The notes: generated from the letters alone by a model not told the origin. Numbered from the stretch's first letter, positions 27,820-37,575 are shown. The stretch: DNA of 64,000 nt from Solirubrobacteraceae bacterium (GCA_030447505.1 JAUJOT010000004.1:376357-440356), one strand, 5' to 3'. Made by a program: numbers and translations.

Positions 27820-28829
27820 CTATCTGTCCTCGAGGAGGATTGTGCCGCTCCTTCCCCGCCGCGGCATCTTTCGGGATGGTGACCCGGCCGGCTCAGACCA
27901 GCTACCGGGTCTGACCGTGTAGCGGATCAGGTGTGGAAATCGCTGTGGCGCCGCACCGCGGAACTCCGTTACGTGCGCGCTCCCGCCGGGGACCAAGAGG
28001 CTGAAGAAACAGCGTGGGCAGCTCTCGGACTCGATCCGCAGCGGGCGCTTGCCCTTGTTGCCCCAGACGACACAGTCCTGTCGTCTTCTGATCTTCAGCA
28101 TGGCTGGTACGGGCTCGCCGTCGACGATCAGCAGCGCGCGCGGTGTCTTGCAGTGCGGTGGGCGCCCGTCAACGGCGTGTCTGCCGCACTGCAGTCGCCG
28201 CACCTCTCGAACCTGGGCGGGCATCTTCGCGGCGCGGCGTTGCGACGGCTCGATGATGATCTCCCCCGTTGCCCCACCGGGCTCGAGCGCATAAGGGATC
28301 GTCACGCCCCGTTTGGCGGCCGTGTAGTACCTGGCGCCATAGTGCGAGTCCTCCCGCAGCGTGGTGCAGCCGAACTTGCCTCGCTCATCGGCGCGCATCT
28401 GCGCGAAGCCCCGCGGTGTCAACGTCACGTCCGGTCCCATCCCGCGGGCGCTGCGCGCCGGAAACTCGAACTCGTCCGCGGGTCCCTGCGGGCGCCCCTC
28501 CGAGCGCCCGCGCATAACTGACGCGGACCGGGCCGCCGCTCATGTTGCCCCAGATCAGACAGGCACCAGAGCCCACGCGAAGCCTGCGCGGCTTGGGCGT
28601 GCCGTCGGAGATCACGATCGCGTGCGTGGTCGTGCAACTCGCCGGCCGGTTGTCAAGCGCGGATTGGGCCCTACGCAAGTGCGCGACGTCCTCAAGCCCC
28701 CGCGGCACCGGCACCTCGAGCGCATCCGGCGGCGCCTGCTGGACGCCGGAGTCACGGGCACAGGCACTGACAGCGAGTGCGCCACAAACGGGCAGAACAG
28801 CCACACGCAGCAACAGCCCCGACCAGCAT
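27820..28829 (-). CDS. Lipoprotein with two cupredoxin-like repeats (two frameshifts)
   Basis: An ATG at 28829 with GGAGGTGG ahead gives MLVG and, after one extra G near 28817, LLLRVAVLPVCGALAVSACA, a lipoprotein signal with lipobox (AVSAC). Two similar modules follow: CTTTHAIVISDGTPKPRRLR with ACLIWGNMSGGPVRVSY, and RALLIVDGEPVPAMLKIRRR with CVVWGNKGKRPLRIESESC. Between them a frameshift near 28500 switches frames (DVTLTPRGFAQMRADERGKF, HYGARYYTAAKRGVTIPYAL). The VWGN motif recalls cupredoxin/plastocyanin-like beta-sandwiches, but metal ligands are not evident. A cell-surface role is inferred. Confidence 0.5.
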
Positions 28830-28839
28830 GAGGCCACCT

Positions 28840-29059
28840 CCGGGGAGGGGCAACGACGTGTCAGCCGCTTGCTCGTGCAGCTGTTCTGCACCCGGTTCTC
28901 CTGTTGCTTTCTGTGCGCGTTTACGATCCTCAGCCCGATGGTGAGCGCCACCACGACGAGAGCCGCAGCGATGAGTCCGAGCAATGCGAGCAGGATCGCA
29001 GTGCGGCGCACGCGGAAGGGGCTGCTGAGGCGTGGTGCTGGGTGAGTGGCCTGCGACAT
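28840..29059 (-). CDS. Short single-span membrane protein
   Basis: Starts at ATG 29059 with a strong AGGAGG 6 bases upstream. Residues ~18-42 (RTAILLALLGLIAAALVVVA) form a membrane helix after a basic N terminus. A hydrophilic tail (HRKQQENRVQNSC) follows. No stop occurs in the read frame before the lipoprotein, so its end is uncertain. It is probably co-transcribed with the lipoprotein. Confidence 0.45.
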
Positions 29060-29165
29060 GGTTGTCCTCCTAGGGTGAGCGGTCGAGGGCAATCCTGTTC
29101 GCGGACGCCTTCATCTCGGCTACGGCGCGGTAACAGAACGTGTTACCGTCGCTGCAGGAGCGACG

Positions 29166-29442
29166 ATGGATCTCAAGATCCTCGGACCGCTGCAGGTACT
29201 CGACGCGCGAGGGCCGTGGCGGTCAATGGGGCCAGACAGCGGGCGTTGCTTGCGCTGCTGTTGCTGCACGCCAACGAGGTCGTTTCCACCGATCACCTCC
29301 TGGCCGAGCTTTGGGGCGACAACGCGCCGGGCTCCTGCAAGGCGCTTCAGGTGGCGATCTCGCGGCTGCGTCGGTCGCTCGAGCCGCAGGTCGCCGACGG
29401 GCAGGCGAGAACTATCAGCATCTGGCGATGCAGGCCTGAGCT
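29166..29442 (+). pseudogene. N-terminal remnant of a BTAD/SARP-type transcriptional regulator
   Basis: MDLKILGPLQVLDARGP begins like an AfsR/SARP winged-helix regulator. A one-base shift leads to VNGARQRALLALLLLHANEV, STDHLLAELWGDNAPGSCKA and LQVAISRLRRSLEP, the OmpR-type DNA-binding domain. The sequence loses similarity just after this, so the BTAD domain is missing. It starts ~100 bases from the divergent membrane-protein gene. Confidence 0.65.
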
Positions 29443-29919
29443 CGACGAGCCGCAACCGACAGCGCTGAGAGCAGCGTCCACCCATCGATAACGGCTACGA
29501 GGCGCCAGTGCGACACCCGCGCGGGTCCTCCGCTACCGCCCTCGAGTGGCGGCGCGCCGACGCCACAACCGTCCCGGTCGGCGGGACTGGACGCCGGCGG
29601 CGCCCTGCCCCCGGCCCCCTGGGACCACGCGGCCGCCCGCCTTGATCCCCTAGCGGTCGCCGCGCGGGCGACGGCATTCGTCAATGAGCGCCGCGCGCTG
29701 CAAGAGGACGCCTTGCGCGCTTACGAGCCGCTGGGTGCCGACGACAAGGTCCATCGACGCGACACCGTGATCGCCGACGACTATGCCGGCGCCCTGCGCT
29801 TTGAAGGCAAACCCCATTCGTGCCGTCTCCGGTTGCTGGCGTGGCGGGGGGTGGCGCTCGCGGGACCGTGGGCTGTCGAGGCCACAACCCTGCGTCTGAG
29901 CACGTGTTATCGAAGCGCC
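29443..29919. other. Unassigned stretch, possibly decayed coding sequence
   Basis: One + frame is open across ~29440-29900 (including RALQEDALRAYEPLGADDK and RRDTVIADDYAGALRFEGK) but has no recognisable domain and no clear start. It may be the decayed remainder of the regulator or of another gene. Confidence 0.25.
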
Positions 29920-30255
29920 ATGGCCATGAGCGGCCTGCGCGGCACCCGAGCGCTGCTGATGTGGTGCCTGTCGGTGGCGATGTCCTTGCCGTCTTCGGGG
30001 CGGCGATCGGGCCAAGCGTTGCGGGGCGCCGCCGACGCGACCGGGAGCGGACGGGCCTCACACCCGCAGCCGACCAGGTGGCCGAGCGCTACCCGTGGGC
30101 CGGGCGGATCGCCTCGGCAAGACGATATGCCCAAGCCCGCGACAGTCGCGTCGCGTTCGCGGTGGTGGACGGCTCGGGACGGCTGACGCGCACCGCCTGC
30201 CGCGGCGTTTTCTCGGCCAGTGGAGTGGTCTCGTTCGCCGTCGACTGCGATCAAG
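29920..30255 (+). pseudogene. N-terminal remnant of a serine-hydrolase (beta-lactamase-like) protein
   Basis: MAMSGLRGTRALLMWCLSVA resembles a signal peptide. After a frameshift the sequence continues YPWAGRIASARRYAQARDSR, VAFAVVDGSGRL and VFSASGVV. This matches the start of class A beta-lactamase-like serine hydrolases up to the region just before the SxxK motif (SASVVK in relatives). No catalytic Lys or later motif follows, so it is truncated. Confidence 0.4.
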
Positions 30256-30476
30256 GACGCCGAGATGACCGCTCGCGGTCGTGGGGACCGGCGGCGATCC
30301 AGAGCACGCGCCCGCCCGCCGGGCTTACGAGAGTGCTCGGCTGTTACGCCTCGTCACGTGCTACATGCGGCTCTTGAGAGCAAAGGGACGTTGGTGCCTG
30401 CAGCAGCGTCGGGATAGTCTGACTGCATAGCTCAGCGATCGAGCCCGTGTAGAAGCGGGCGTTGGGGAGGATGCAC

Positions 30477-30914
30477 ATGCTCAGGTCATTCAGGTTCGCC
30501 GCCCTGGCGCTGATTGCAGCGCTCGCGTTCAGCGCCCAGGTGTCGGCGGCCAACGGCGGCCGGCCGCTGTCGGCGACGCTCAACGGTGCCGCCGAGGTCC
30601 CTGGTCCCGGCGACGCCGACGGAAGCGGCACGGCGGAACTGCGGGTCAATCCCGGCCAGCGCGAGGTCTGCTACGACCTGACCGTCGCCGCCATCGCCAG
30701 GGCGACCGCGGCCCACATCCACCTAGCGCCGGCCGGCTCCGCGGGCCCTATCGTCGTGACGCTGGCTGCTCCGAGCGACGGGTCGTCGTCCGCGTGCGCC
30801 GACGTCACCCGCGACTTGGCGAAGGCCATCATGAAAAACCCGCAGGACTACTACGTCAACGTGCACAACGCGGAGTTCCGGGCGGGGGCGCTCCGCGGAC
30901 AGCTATCGAAGTAG
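30477..30914 (+). CDS. Secreted CHRD-domain protein
   Basis: 145 residues. GGGGAGG lies six bases before the ATG at 30477, favouring this over the in-frame ATG at 30471. Signal peptide: FRFAALALIAALAFSAQVSA. The CHRD domain runs through LSATLNGAAEVPGPGDADGS, LRVNPGQREVCYDLTVAAI, AAHIHLAPAGSAGPIVVTL and YYVNVHNAEFRAGALRGQL. These are the conserved HIH and VNVHxxxxxxGxxRGQ segments. CHRD proteins are secreted beta-sandwich proteins of unclear function. Confidence 0.9.
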   Translation: MLRSFRFAALALIAALAFSAQVSAANGGRPLSATLNGAAEVPGPGDADGSGTAELRVNPGQREVCYDLTVAAIARATAAHIHLAPAGSAGPIVVTLAAPSDGSSSACADVTRDLAKAIMKNPQDYYVNVHNAEFRAGALRGQLSK

Positions 30915-31319
30915 GACGCTGACAGACCGCGCGGCGGCGGCCGTCGCGGGTCGCCGCCGCCAGGTGCTCAGATCCCCAACGGTCCGCTGACGTCCTGCCA
31001 CATGGCTCGGGCGTCCTTACTATGCGCTCCGCCGAGGGGACGACTGTCTAACCGGGCTCGTCTTGGAGCTCGTCGAGGGCGCGCTGGATGTAGATGGTGT
31101 TCGAGTAGAGGAGATCGACGGCCGCCGATGACGCAGCTGGTACCTGGCGCTCCGTGCCGACCCAGAGATTAGCGCGGCCGCCATCGGTGATGGGACCGCC
31201 CGCGGGCGGTGCAACATCGTCGGACCTTTGGTCCACCAGCCGGTCCTCGGGCGGGACAGAATCGGCCGCGCGAGGAGCGCTGGCGGGTGCCGCCGGCGTC
31301 TTCCACGACGGGGACCTCT
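30915..31319. other. Gap with one weak short frame
   Basis: A 62-codon minus-strand frame (31048-31236) ends AASSAAVDLLYSNTIYIQRA-like and looks somewhat protein-like, but it has no family, start signal or context. The rest holds nothing recognised. The right limit coincides with the truncation point of the transposase remnant. Confidence 0.25.
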
Positions 31320-32109
31320 GCCTGGTCGGTCGGGGTGCCGGGCCGGCCGAAGTGCTGCCCGATCGCGCACATCGCGATGAACTCCCGTGTCGAGCCGCAG
31401 GTCATCTGCGGCCCGTTGTCGCTGACAGCCAAGAGGATCGGCCGACGAACAGCATCACTGAGGGCGACACTGTCCTGGCGTTCGGCGACGAGCTCGTCCA
31501 GGCCCTCGAGCTCCAAGGCGTCGCAGAACGCGGCCTGGACCTGGGTGCCGGTCTCCTCGCCGGAGACGACTTCGCAGATCCACTTGCGGGTGACGAGGTC
31601 CATGATCGTGATCACCGCGACCCGCGGGCAGCCGGCGAAGTGCGTGACGTCGTAGATCCAGATCGAGTGCTTGGTGTACGTCGCCCACTGCGGAAACGGA
31701 CGGCGCTGCGAACGCGCCGCCCGCCGTGGCCGTCGCAGAACGAGGCCGTTTGCAGCCAGAACACGCCGGACGGTCGCCGGCGACACCCACACCAGCTGCT
31801 CATACGAGCCGCGGTACGCGAGCTTGCGATGCGACCGGTCGATGTCGCTCCACGCGTCGAACAGCGCGATGATCGCGTCGCGCTCGTCGGCGAGCAAGCT
31901 GTGCACGGGCCGGCCGCCGGCGCGGCGGTCCTCCAGACGGCCGGCTTCGCGGCGCTCCCACCAGCGCCACGCGCGGCCCTCGGCGAGCTCGAGGTAGCGG
32001 CACGCACGGCGATGCTCGCAGCCCGCGCCGGTCGCCTCGTCGATGGCTTCAGCAGCCCGGCCTTCGTGGCCGCGTCGACGCGGCGTGCGACCGGGCCACT
32101 CAGTCCCAA
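31320..32109 (-). pseudogene. IS3-like transposase OrfB lacking the third catalytic residue
   Basis: From a TTG overlapping the OrfA stop: GPVARRVDAATKAGLL, then (after a shift near 32050) VHSLLADERDAIIALFDAWS, VSPATVRRVLAANGLVLRRP. Catalytic Asp residues are in WIYDVTHFAGCP and LAVSDNGPQMT. Similarity stops after QHFGRPGTPTDQA, where relatives continue WIETLFGH with the catalytic Glu. Here unrelated sequence follows. The element is therefore truncated, not just frameshifted. Confidence 0.7.
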
Positions 32110-32438
32110 CGCCCTTTTCCCTCGGCCAGCATCAACCGGACGCCCATCTCCTTCAGCGCCTCCGAGAGCCTGGCGATCTCCGCCCGCGCCTCGGCCAGCT
32201 CGAGATCGACGCCGCCCGCCTTGACGCCCGGTCGTGACGCCGCGAGCGCTTCCAGCGCACCCTGCTTGGCGACCGTGCGCAGCTTCATCACCGTCAAGCG
32301 ATCAACGCCGGCGCGATCGGCCGCCCCGCTGATCGTGCTCTCGCCACGCAGCAGGCCGATCCAGATCTCATACTTCTGCGACGGCGACAGAAACCGCTTA
32401 CGACGACGACCCCCGCTGGACGCTCCTTGCTCGATCAT
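32100..32438 (-). CDS. IS3-like OrfA (helix-turn-helix)
   Basis: 112 residues: FLSPSQKYEIWIGLLRGEST, ISGAADRAGVDRLTVMKLRT (HTH), then a coiled-coil ELAEARAEIARLSEALKEMG. Intact. Partner of the truncated OrfB downstream. Confidence 0.7.
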   Translation of the reverse strand: MIEQGASSGGRRRKRFLSPSQKYEIWIGLLRGESTISGAADRAGVDRLTVMKLRTVAKQGALEALAASRPGVKAGGVDLELAEARAEIARLSEALKEMGVRLMLAEGKGRWD

Positions 32439-32524
32439 TCCCGGCTCCTCCTCGACGAGCCGTAGAGCCTGCCAGATGCGGTCTGATCAAACCCCGGATC
32501 TGAGGCGTTGAGTCAGACGCAAAC

Positions 32525-32781
32525 CACTTCGACGTGTGGCGCTGCTTGCGCGGCGCGTCGACGTCGGCCATCAACCACCCATCGATCAGCTCGCGATACG
32601 CGCCGAGCTTCGGCGCCGGCCTCGACACCGCCACCCGCCTGGGAGGCGGCAACGGCGACTCAAGCGCCGCCCGAACCGTCCTGCGATGCACCCCATGACG
32701 CTCGGCCAATGCGCGCAGCGACAAGCCCTCACGCTCGCGATCACGACGGATCTGCTCGAACTGTTCCACTCTGTATCCCAC
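32525..32781 (-). pseudogene. IS21 IstA N-terminal fragment
   Basis: GTG 32781: VGYRVEQFEQIRRDREREG, SLRALAERHGVHRRTVRAAL (HTH), then APKLGAYRELIDGWLMADVD and APRKQRHTSKW. IstA proteins continue HTAxRI... with the rve core, but here similarity ends at ~32525 beside the IS3-like element. Only ~85 of ~500 residues remain. Upstream, 32846-32885 holds two repeats of TGGGGCCAG, as at IS21 ends. Confidence 0.65.
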
Positions 32782-32845
32782 TTCCCGCCAGCCCCCGAAT
32801 CGGCGCTCAATGAGCACCGGAGCGTCAGCCGACGATCGGACGAGG

Positions 32846-32885
32846 TGGGGCCAGTTCAAGCCGTCGCAGTGGGGCCAGATGAGAC
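32846..32885. repeat. IS21-type terminal repeats
   Basis: GTGGGGCCAGTTCAAGCC and GTGGGGCCAGATGAGACC are spaced ~24 bases apart upstream of the IstA fragment. Multiple short direct repeats are typical of IS21 left ends. The opposite end was not found. Confidence 0.5.
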
Positions 32886-33074
32886 CGTCGTTCCTACCGC
32901 CGGTCGATCCGGCGACGCTGACCCGCGCCGAGTCGACGGGCGGCACGGGTTCGGCGAGACGACGGCAAGCCATTTCGGTTCGGGGTCATGTGGTGGAGTC
33001 GGAATCCGGCGCTGCAGCCCGCGCCCGCGCTGGGTGGTCGTGAATTGCGCTGCCGGGCGACACACTCGGGCTAC

Positions 33075-33103
33075 TTGATGCAGGATTTAGGCTCTGCTAG
33101 ATT
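33075..33103 (+). promoter_or_regulatory. Sigma-70-type promoter, probably giving a leaderless mRNA
   Basis: TTGATG (33075-33080), 17-base spacer, TAGATT (33098-33103). The expected transcription start, 6-7 bases downstream, coincides with the GTG at 33110 that opens the fusion oxidoreductase frame. Leaderless transcripts are common in Actinobacteria. Confidence 0.55.
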
Positions 33104-33109
33104 AGAGTT

Positions 33110-35499
33110 GTGGGCTACCAAAATCTCTCCGGCGGAGGATCCGCCCGGGCGGAGACACTCCCCCAGACCGAACGTGCCGCAGGGCTCCCTGGCACACCGC
33201 CGCCACAGTGCCGCGCCGAGCTCAGCCGCCGCCACATCTGTTTCCTCTGGCTCGCGGCGGGGCTCGCCGTGCTTCCCAGCCTTCCGTTCGTCGAGTCAGA
33301 GACGACCGCGTTCGTCCGCCTCCACAACTGGGCCATCTTCGCCGGCGGCCTCGTCCTAGGGTGGGTCTTGGCGAGGTGCGCGCGCATCGCTCCGCTGAGC
33401 AGGCGAGCGCGGCTCACGCCGGGCGGCCGTCTGACGACGATCGCTCCCGGCGGCTCGGGCTCACCATGGCCGTGCTGGTCGTCATGCTCGCCGGGAGCGT
33501 CACCACCGCCGTACCGCTTTTTGTCGCTTCGCTTGGCAATGCGGCCCCGAGTGCCGCCGTCGTCTATTCGCACATCGGTTTCAGCAGCGCGTTCTTCGTT
33601 GCGCTCGGCGTGAAGCTCGTGCTGTTGGGAGCGCGCGCCGGGCCGAGCCGCGCCCGACGCCTGTGGAGCTCGCTCGTCGCGCACGTCGGGTCTGCGCTCT
33701 CCGGCTACACGCTCCTCACCGGCGGCCTCCTCATCTCGAGCTCTACCTGGGCGGACCAGCACCTCGCTGCCTCATTCTGGTTGCTCGCGGTGATCGGAGT
33801 GCACTCCCGCCAGTACGGTCGCCGCGCCGTCGAGCTGCTCGGCGGCGCGCTGGCCAGCCGCGGCCGGGCGCGGGGCCCGGAGCGGCCAGGCGACTCTCGG
33901 CCGCCAGCGGGGCGTGAGGCGACACCGGTGAGCGCGGAGCCGCCCTCCCTCGGCGAGACCCGCGAGCCGATCCCACCTTCCGCCGAAGGCGTGCCTCGAT
34001 CACCTTCGGCGGCCGACGTGGCGCCGGCGCTGGGAGCCCGGCCGCTCGGCGCGGGCGCGCGGCGCCGGCTGGTCGTGGTCGGCACCGGGTTGGCTGGCCT
34101 CGCCGTCGTCGAGGAAGCCCTACGTCGGCGGTCGGCCGGAAGCTGGCGCATCACGATGCTCGGCGAGGAACCGGGGCGAACTTACAACCGCATACTGTTG
34201 TCAAAGCTGCTGGCGAAGAGCTGCGATCGGCATGAGCTCGAGCCCCGTCCGGCCTCCTGGTTCGCCGCGAATGAGATCGACGTGCGCGCCGGCTTGCCGG
34301 TCGCCTCAATCGACCTCCAGCGGGGCGCGGTCGTCGACTGCCGAGGTGGACGTCACGGCTATGACGCGCTTGTGCTCGCGACCGGCTCGCGCCCTATCGT
34401 CCCGCCGATCCCAGGCGTCGAGGCCGGGCACGTCTTTTCCTTCCGCACCCGCACCGACGTCGACCGGATCGCCGCGGCCGCCGCCGCGCCAGCGAGCGCG
34501 GTCGTCGTCGGTGGCGGCCTCCTTGGGTTGGAGGCGGCGGCCGGTCTGATGGCGTGCGAGATGAAGGTGACGGTGATCGAGGCCTCTGATCGTCTCATGC
34601 CCCAGCAGCTGGACGGTGGCGCAGCGGCCATGCTCGAGCGGGCACTCGCGCGGACGGGCGTCGGTGTGTTGGTCGGGCGCTCAGTTCGGTCCGTGGAGGC
34701 TCGCTCGGTTCAGCTGGACGACGGGCAGGAGCTCGCGGCCGACCTCGTTGTCATCGCCGCCGGTATTCGCCCGGAGGTCTCCCTGGCGCGGGAGGCCGGA
34801 ATCGCAACCCGGCGAGGGATCGTCGTCGACGACGAGATGGCGACGAGCGCCCCCGGCGTCTGGGCGGTCGGCGAGTGTGCTGAGCACCGCGGCTCGGTCT
34901 ACGGACTGTGGGCACCGCTGCTCGATCAGGCACGAGTCGCCGGGGCCTCCGTAAGCGGCTCGCCGGAGGCGTTTGCCCGAGCGGTCGTTTCGACCACCCT
35001 CAAGGTCGCTGGGGTGAGCGTCTTCGCGAGCGGCTCGCAGGCGGCCGGACCGGGACAGCGCGAGGTTGCCTGGAGTGACGACGAGCGGGGAACCTACGCG
35101 AAGCTCGTACTCGTTGGCGATCGCCCGGTTGGGGCGCTTGCGATCGGCGACGAAGCGCTCGGGCGAGAGTTCGCACGGGTGCTGAGCACCGGCGAGCCAC
35201 CGGCCGAGCTCCTCGCCGCGCTCACCCCGTCGAGGAGCGCCTCGCTGCCGCTTGAGCCGCCGCCAAGCGTTGCGCACTCGGACTCCGGAGCCCCGTCGGA
35301 CCTAGAGCGCAGCGAGAACATGTGGGCCGAGACGGAGCTCGTCTGCCTGTGTCGGCAGGTAACGCGGGGAGAGATCGTGCGCGCGATCTGCTTCGGCGGC
35401 CTCAGCACACGCGGTGACGTCGCACGCGCAACCGGCGCGTCGGCTGGTTGCGGCTCGTGCGCTCCTCAGGTCGAGGCGCTGATCGCGTTGGCCTCGTGA
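33110..35499 (+). CDS. Membrane cytochrome b561-like / FAD-NAD(P) reductase (NirB-like) / BFD fusion
   Basis: ~796 residues. N-terminal part with about six membrane spans (ICFLWLAAGLAVLPSLPF, HNWAIFAGGLVLGWVLA, MAVLVVMLAGSVTTAVPLFV, HIGFSSAFFVALGVKLVLL, GSALSGYTLLTGGLLI, FWLLAVIGVHS), with histidines at helix ends suited to heme b. One indel near 33450 shifts the frame. A Pro-rich linker is followed by the FAD domain LVVVGTGLAGLAVVEEALRR and PGRTYNRILLSKLLA. The NAD site AVVVGGGLLGLEAAAGLMAC and the ELAADLVVIAAGIRPEVSLA region resemble nitrite reductase large subunits. The last ~60 residues are a BFD-type [2Fe-2S] domain with LVCLCRQVTRGEIVRAI and GASAGCGSCAPQVEAL (CxC...CxxC). I infer NAD(P)H-driven electron transfer across or to the membrane. 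Confidence 0.75.
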
Positions 35500-35604
35500 C
35501 GGGGAACAGGCAGATCGATGCATGGCTGAGCGCGGTGCGCGCGCCGCCGGGCAACGCCGTTGTGAGCGAGCTCGACGAGAAATGATCGATAGAAGAGGAA
35601 GATT

Positions 35605-36030
35605 ATGAACACACTGAGATGGTCCACCCGGCGGAGCCTGGCCGGCGCGCTCTTGGCAGCATTCGCCGCTCTTGCGCCCGCCGGCGCTCTGGCGCACATG
35701 AAATCCAGCACCGATTCCGAGCCCCCGAGAGTCGAAGCCGTGACAGTGGTCGACGCGAGCACGATCCTCGTGACGTTCAACGAAGCTCTCGCCGACGACA
35801 GCGTCAACCTCTCGTCACGGCACTTCTACGTCGAGCATCTGAACGCGGATTCGCCCCACACGCACGAGGCCTCGGGTTTGGCACTGAGCGCGGACCGGAC
35901 GAGGGTCGAGCTGTCGCTGGCCCGAGCGCTCCACCCGGATCGGAGCATGCCGCTGATCATCGACAACGTCCCCGACCTCGCCGGCAACGTGGTCTCGGAC
36001 AAGGAGACGATCAAGTACGAAGGCGGCTAG
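35605..36030 (+). CDS. Secreted Ig-like/CopC-like beta-sandwich protein
   Basis: 141 residues. GAGGAAG lies 5 bases before the ATG. Signal peptide RRSLAGALLAAFAALAPAGALA followed by H-M. The domain carries VEAVTVVDASTILVTFNEAL, LSADRTRVELSLARALHPDR and IIDNVPDLAGNVVSDKETI, the SwmB/Big-type strand pattern in which DxxGN closes the domain. The His/Met immediately after the signal cleavage site recall CopC copper ligands, but the rest of a copper site is not evident. It follows the fusion oxidoreductase by ~105 bases and may be co-regulated. Confidence 0.7.
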   Translation: MNTLRWSTRRSLAGALLAAFAALAPAGALAHMKSSTDSEPPRVEAVTVVDASTILVTFNEALADDSVNLSSRHFYVEHLNADSPHTHEASGLALSADRTRVELSLARALHPDRSMPLIIDNVPDLAGNVVSDKETIKYEGG

Positions 36031-36782
36031 CTGTCCCCAGGTAATGGTGTCGCGGGTGCCACCGCCGTCATCGATCGGCTCAAGTGCTGGGTCCGGGGGA
36101 TTCGGCGCTGGCGTACGGTCGGCTCCCGCCCATCGAAGCGAGATCTTCACGCGGCCGGCACGGCCGGGCAGCTCGTGGAGGACGAGCGCTTGTTCCCCGG
36201 CCCCTTGCTTTCTGCTGGTTTCGTTCGCCGATTGCTAGGAGTTCCCGGCGCTCTCCCATGATGGGTGTCCGCCTCGCTCGCCCACGGCTAGACCCTAGCT
36301 CCCAGCTCAACCTCCACGTCGCGAACGTGAGAAGTTTGGTGTGAGCGGCGAACATCGGCGACGGAGCGAAGCTGCTGCGGACGCGGGGACGGCTGTGCCA
36401 ATCGCAGCTCGCTTCCCCCTTACTCGGTTAAGCAGCGGCGACGCCGGTAATGGCGACGGCTGCGCGAGAAGCAGAAGCGAAGGCATCCACTTCGCGCGCA
36501 ATCGCTCTCGGCGCATTGCGATAACGCGAGCGACGAGGCGGCAGATCACTGCTTCGGCCACCTGCCCAGTCGCAGCTCGCCGTCCGGCCGCGACGACGAG
36601 GCGGCGCGACTCCTTTGTGGCCAAAGCGCTCACGGAGGCAGCTCGGCGTGCAGCGATGGATTTGCAGGGACCATCCCGGTGCAGGCGACCTGCTCGCGTA
36701 GGAGTGGGCGGACCCTACGGCTCAGCGTCGAGCACGACATCTCGGCGCTGACTGCCTCGAGCCTTCAGCTGCCGTCGCATCA
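36031..36782. other. 750-base region without recognised gene
   Basis: All frames are short or lack protein-like composition. No tRNA, repeat array or transposon end was found. It abuts the truncated end of the HNH paralogue, so it may be scrambled DNA from a recombination event. Confidence 0.3.
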
Positions 36783-37489
36783 TCAGGTGTCAAGCGACGC
36801 GGCGAACTGCGGGTCGTCGATGATGTGCTCGGCTTGCAGGAGGGTTGCCTCGCGCAGCCGGCAGACCGCGCAGCGCGTCGCATACGCGCGCAGCACCGCT
36901 GTTCGGAAGCGGTGCTGATGCAACCGCACGATCGCCTCACGAGTCGCGTAGCGCCGCACGTCCTCTCCCGATACGAGCCCTGCGGGAGTCGTGTCGGCGA
37001 TCGGCAGCCCGGCCTGGAGCTCGACGACTCCGGCCTGCTCGCCGACGGCGACGACGAACGCCGGCGCCATCACCATGTACTGGCCGGGGGCAACCCCGGG
37101 GAAGTAGATCAGCGGGACCGCCAGCTCGTGCGCGGCGATGAGCGCGCGGTTGTCGGCGGCGGCCTGCAAGCGCGCCGCTGGTGTCGCTGTCCTTGCAGCA
37201 CGGAAGTGGTACGTGAAGCGATTGGTCGACTCATCCAGCTCGTCGGCGTACGGCGCCGGCCGACGCGCCTTCGGCGGAGCGGTGACGACGCACAGCGCGG
37301 CCGGGCCAGCGAGCTGCTTGGGCCGGAAGATGCCGCTGTAGAACGAGCCGAAGCTCACACGGCGGCCGCGAAACTGGAAGCCTTCGCCGAGGGCTCGGAC
37401 CGGGACGAGATCCGTCATAACCGGCGCTGGAGCTCGCGGACGTGCTCGAGCGCAGCGTCGCGCAACTCGATGTCGCGCAGATCAGCCAC
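36783..37489 (-). pseudogene. Truncated HNH endonuclease paralogue
   Basis: GTG 37489 (VADLRDIELRDAALEHVREL). A frameshift at ~37419 leads to DLVPVRALGEGFQFRGRRVS, FGSFYSGIFRPKQLAGPAAL, GLVSGEDVRRYATREAIVRL and the HNH beginning YATRCAVCRLREATLLQAEH. It then ends IIDDPQFAASLDT-stop. The second half of the HNH motif, present in the 19439-21697 paralogue as CAIHHLAYHRN, is missing and does not appear in other frames. The loss is therefore a real truncation. Confidence 0.75.
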
Positions 37490-37575
37490 ATTCCGTAGTC
37501 TCGTCGGTACTGGCTCGGACGACAAGCCATGGCTCACCAGAAGTGCAATTAACTTAATGGATATGGCCGCGAAAG

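Noticed and set aside
31048..31236. 62-codon minus-strand frame with protein-like end
   Set aside because: No ribosome site, neighbour or family support; noted in the gap entry only.
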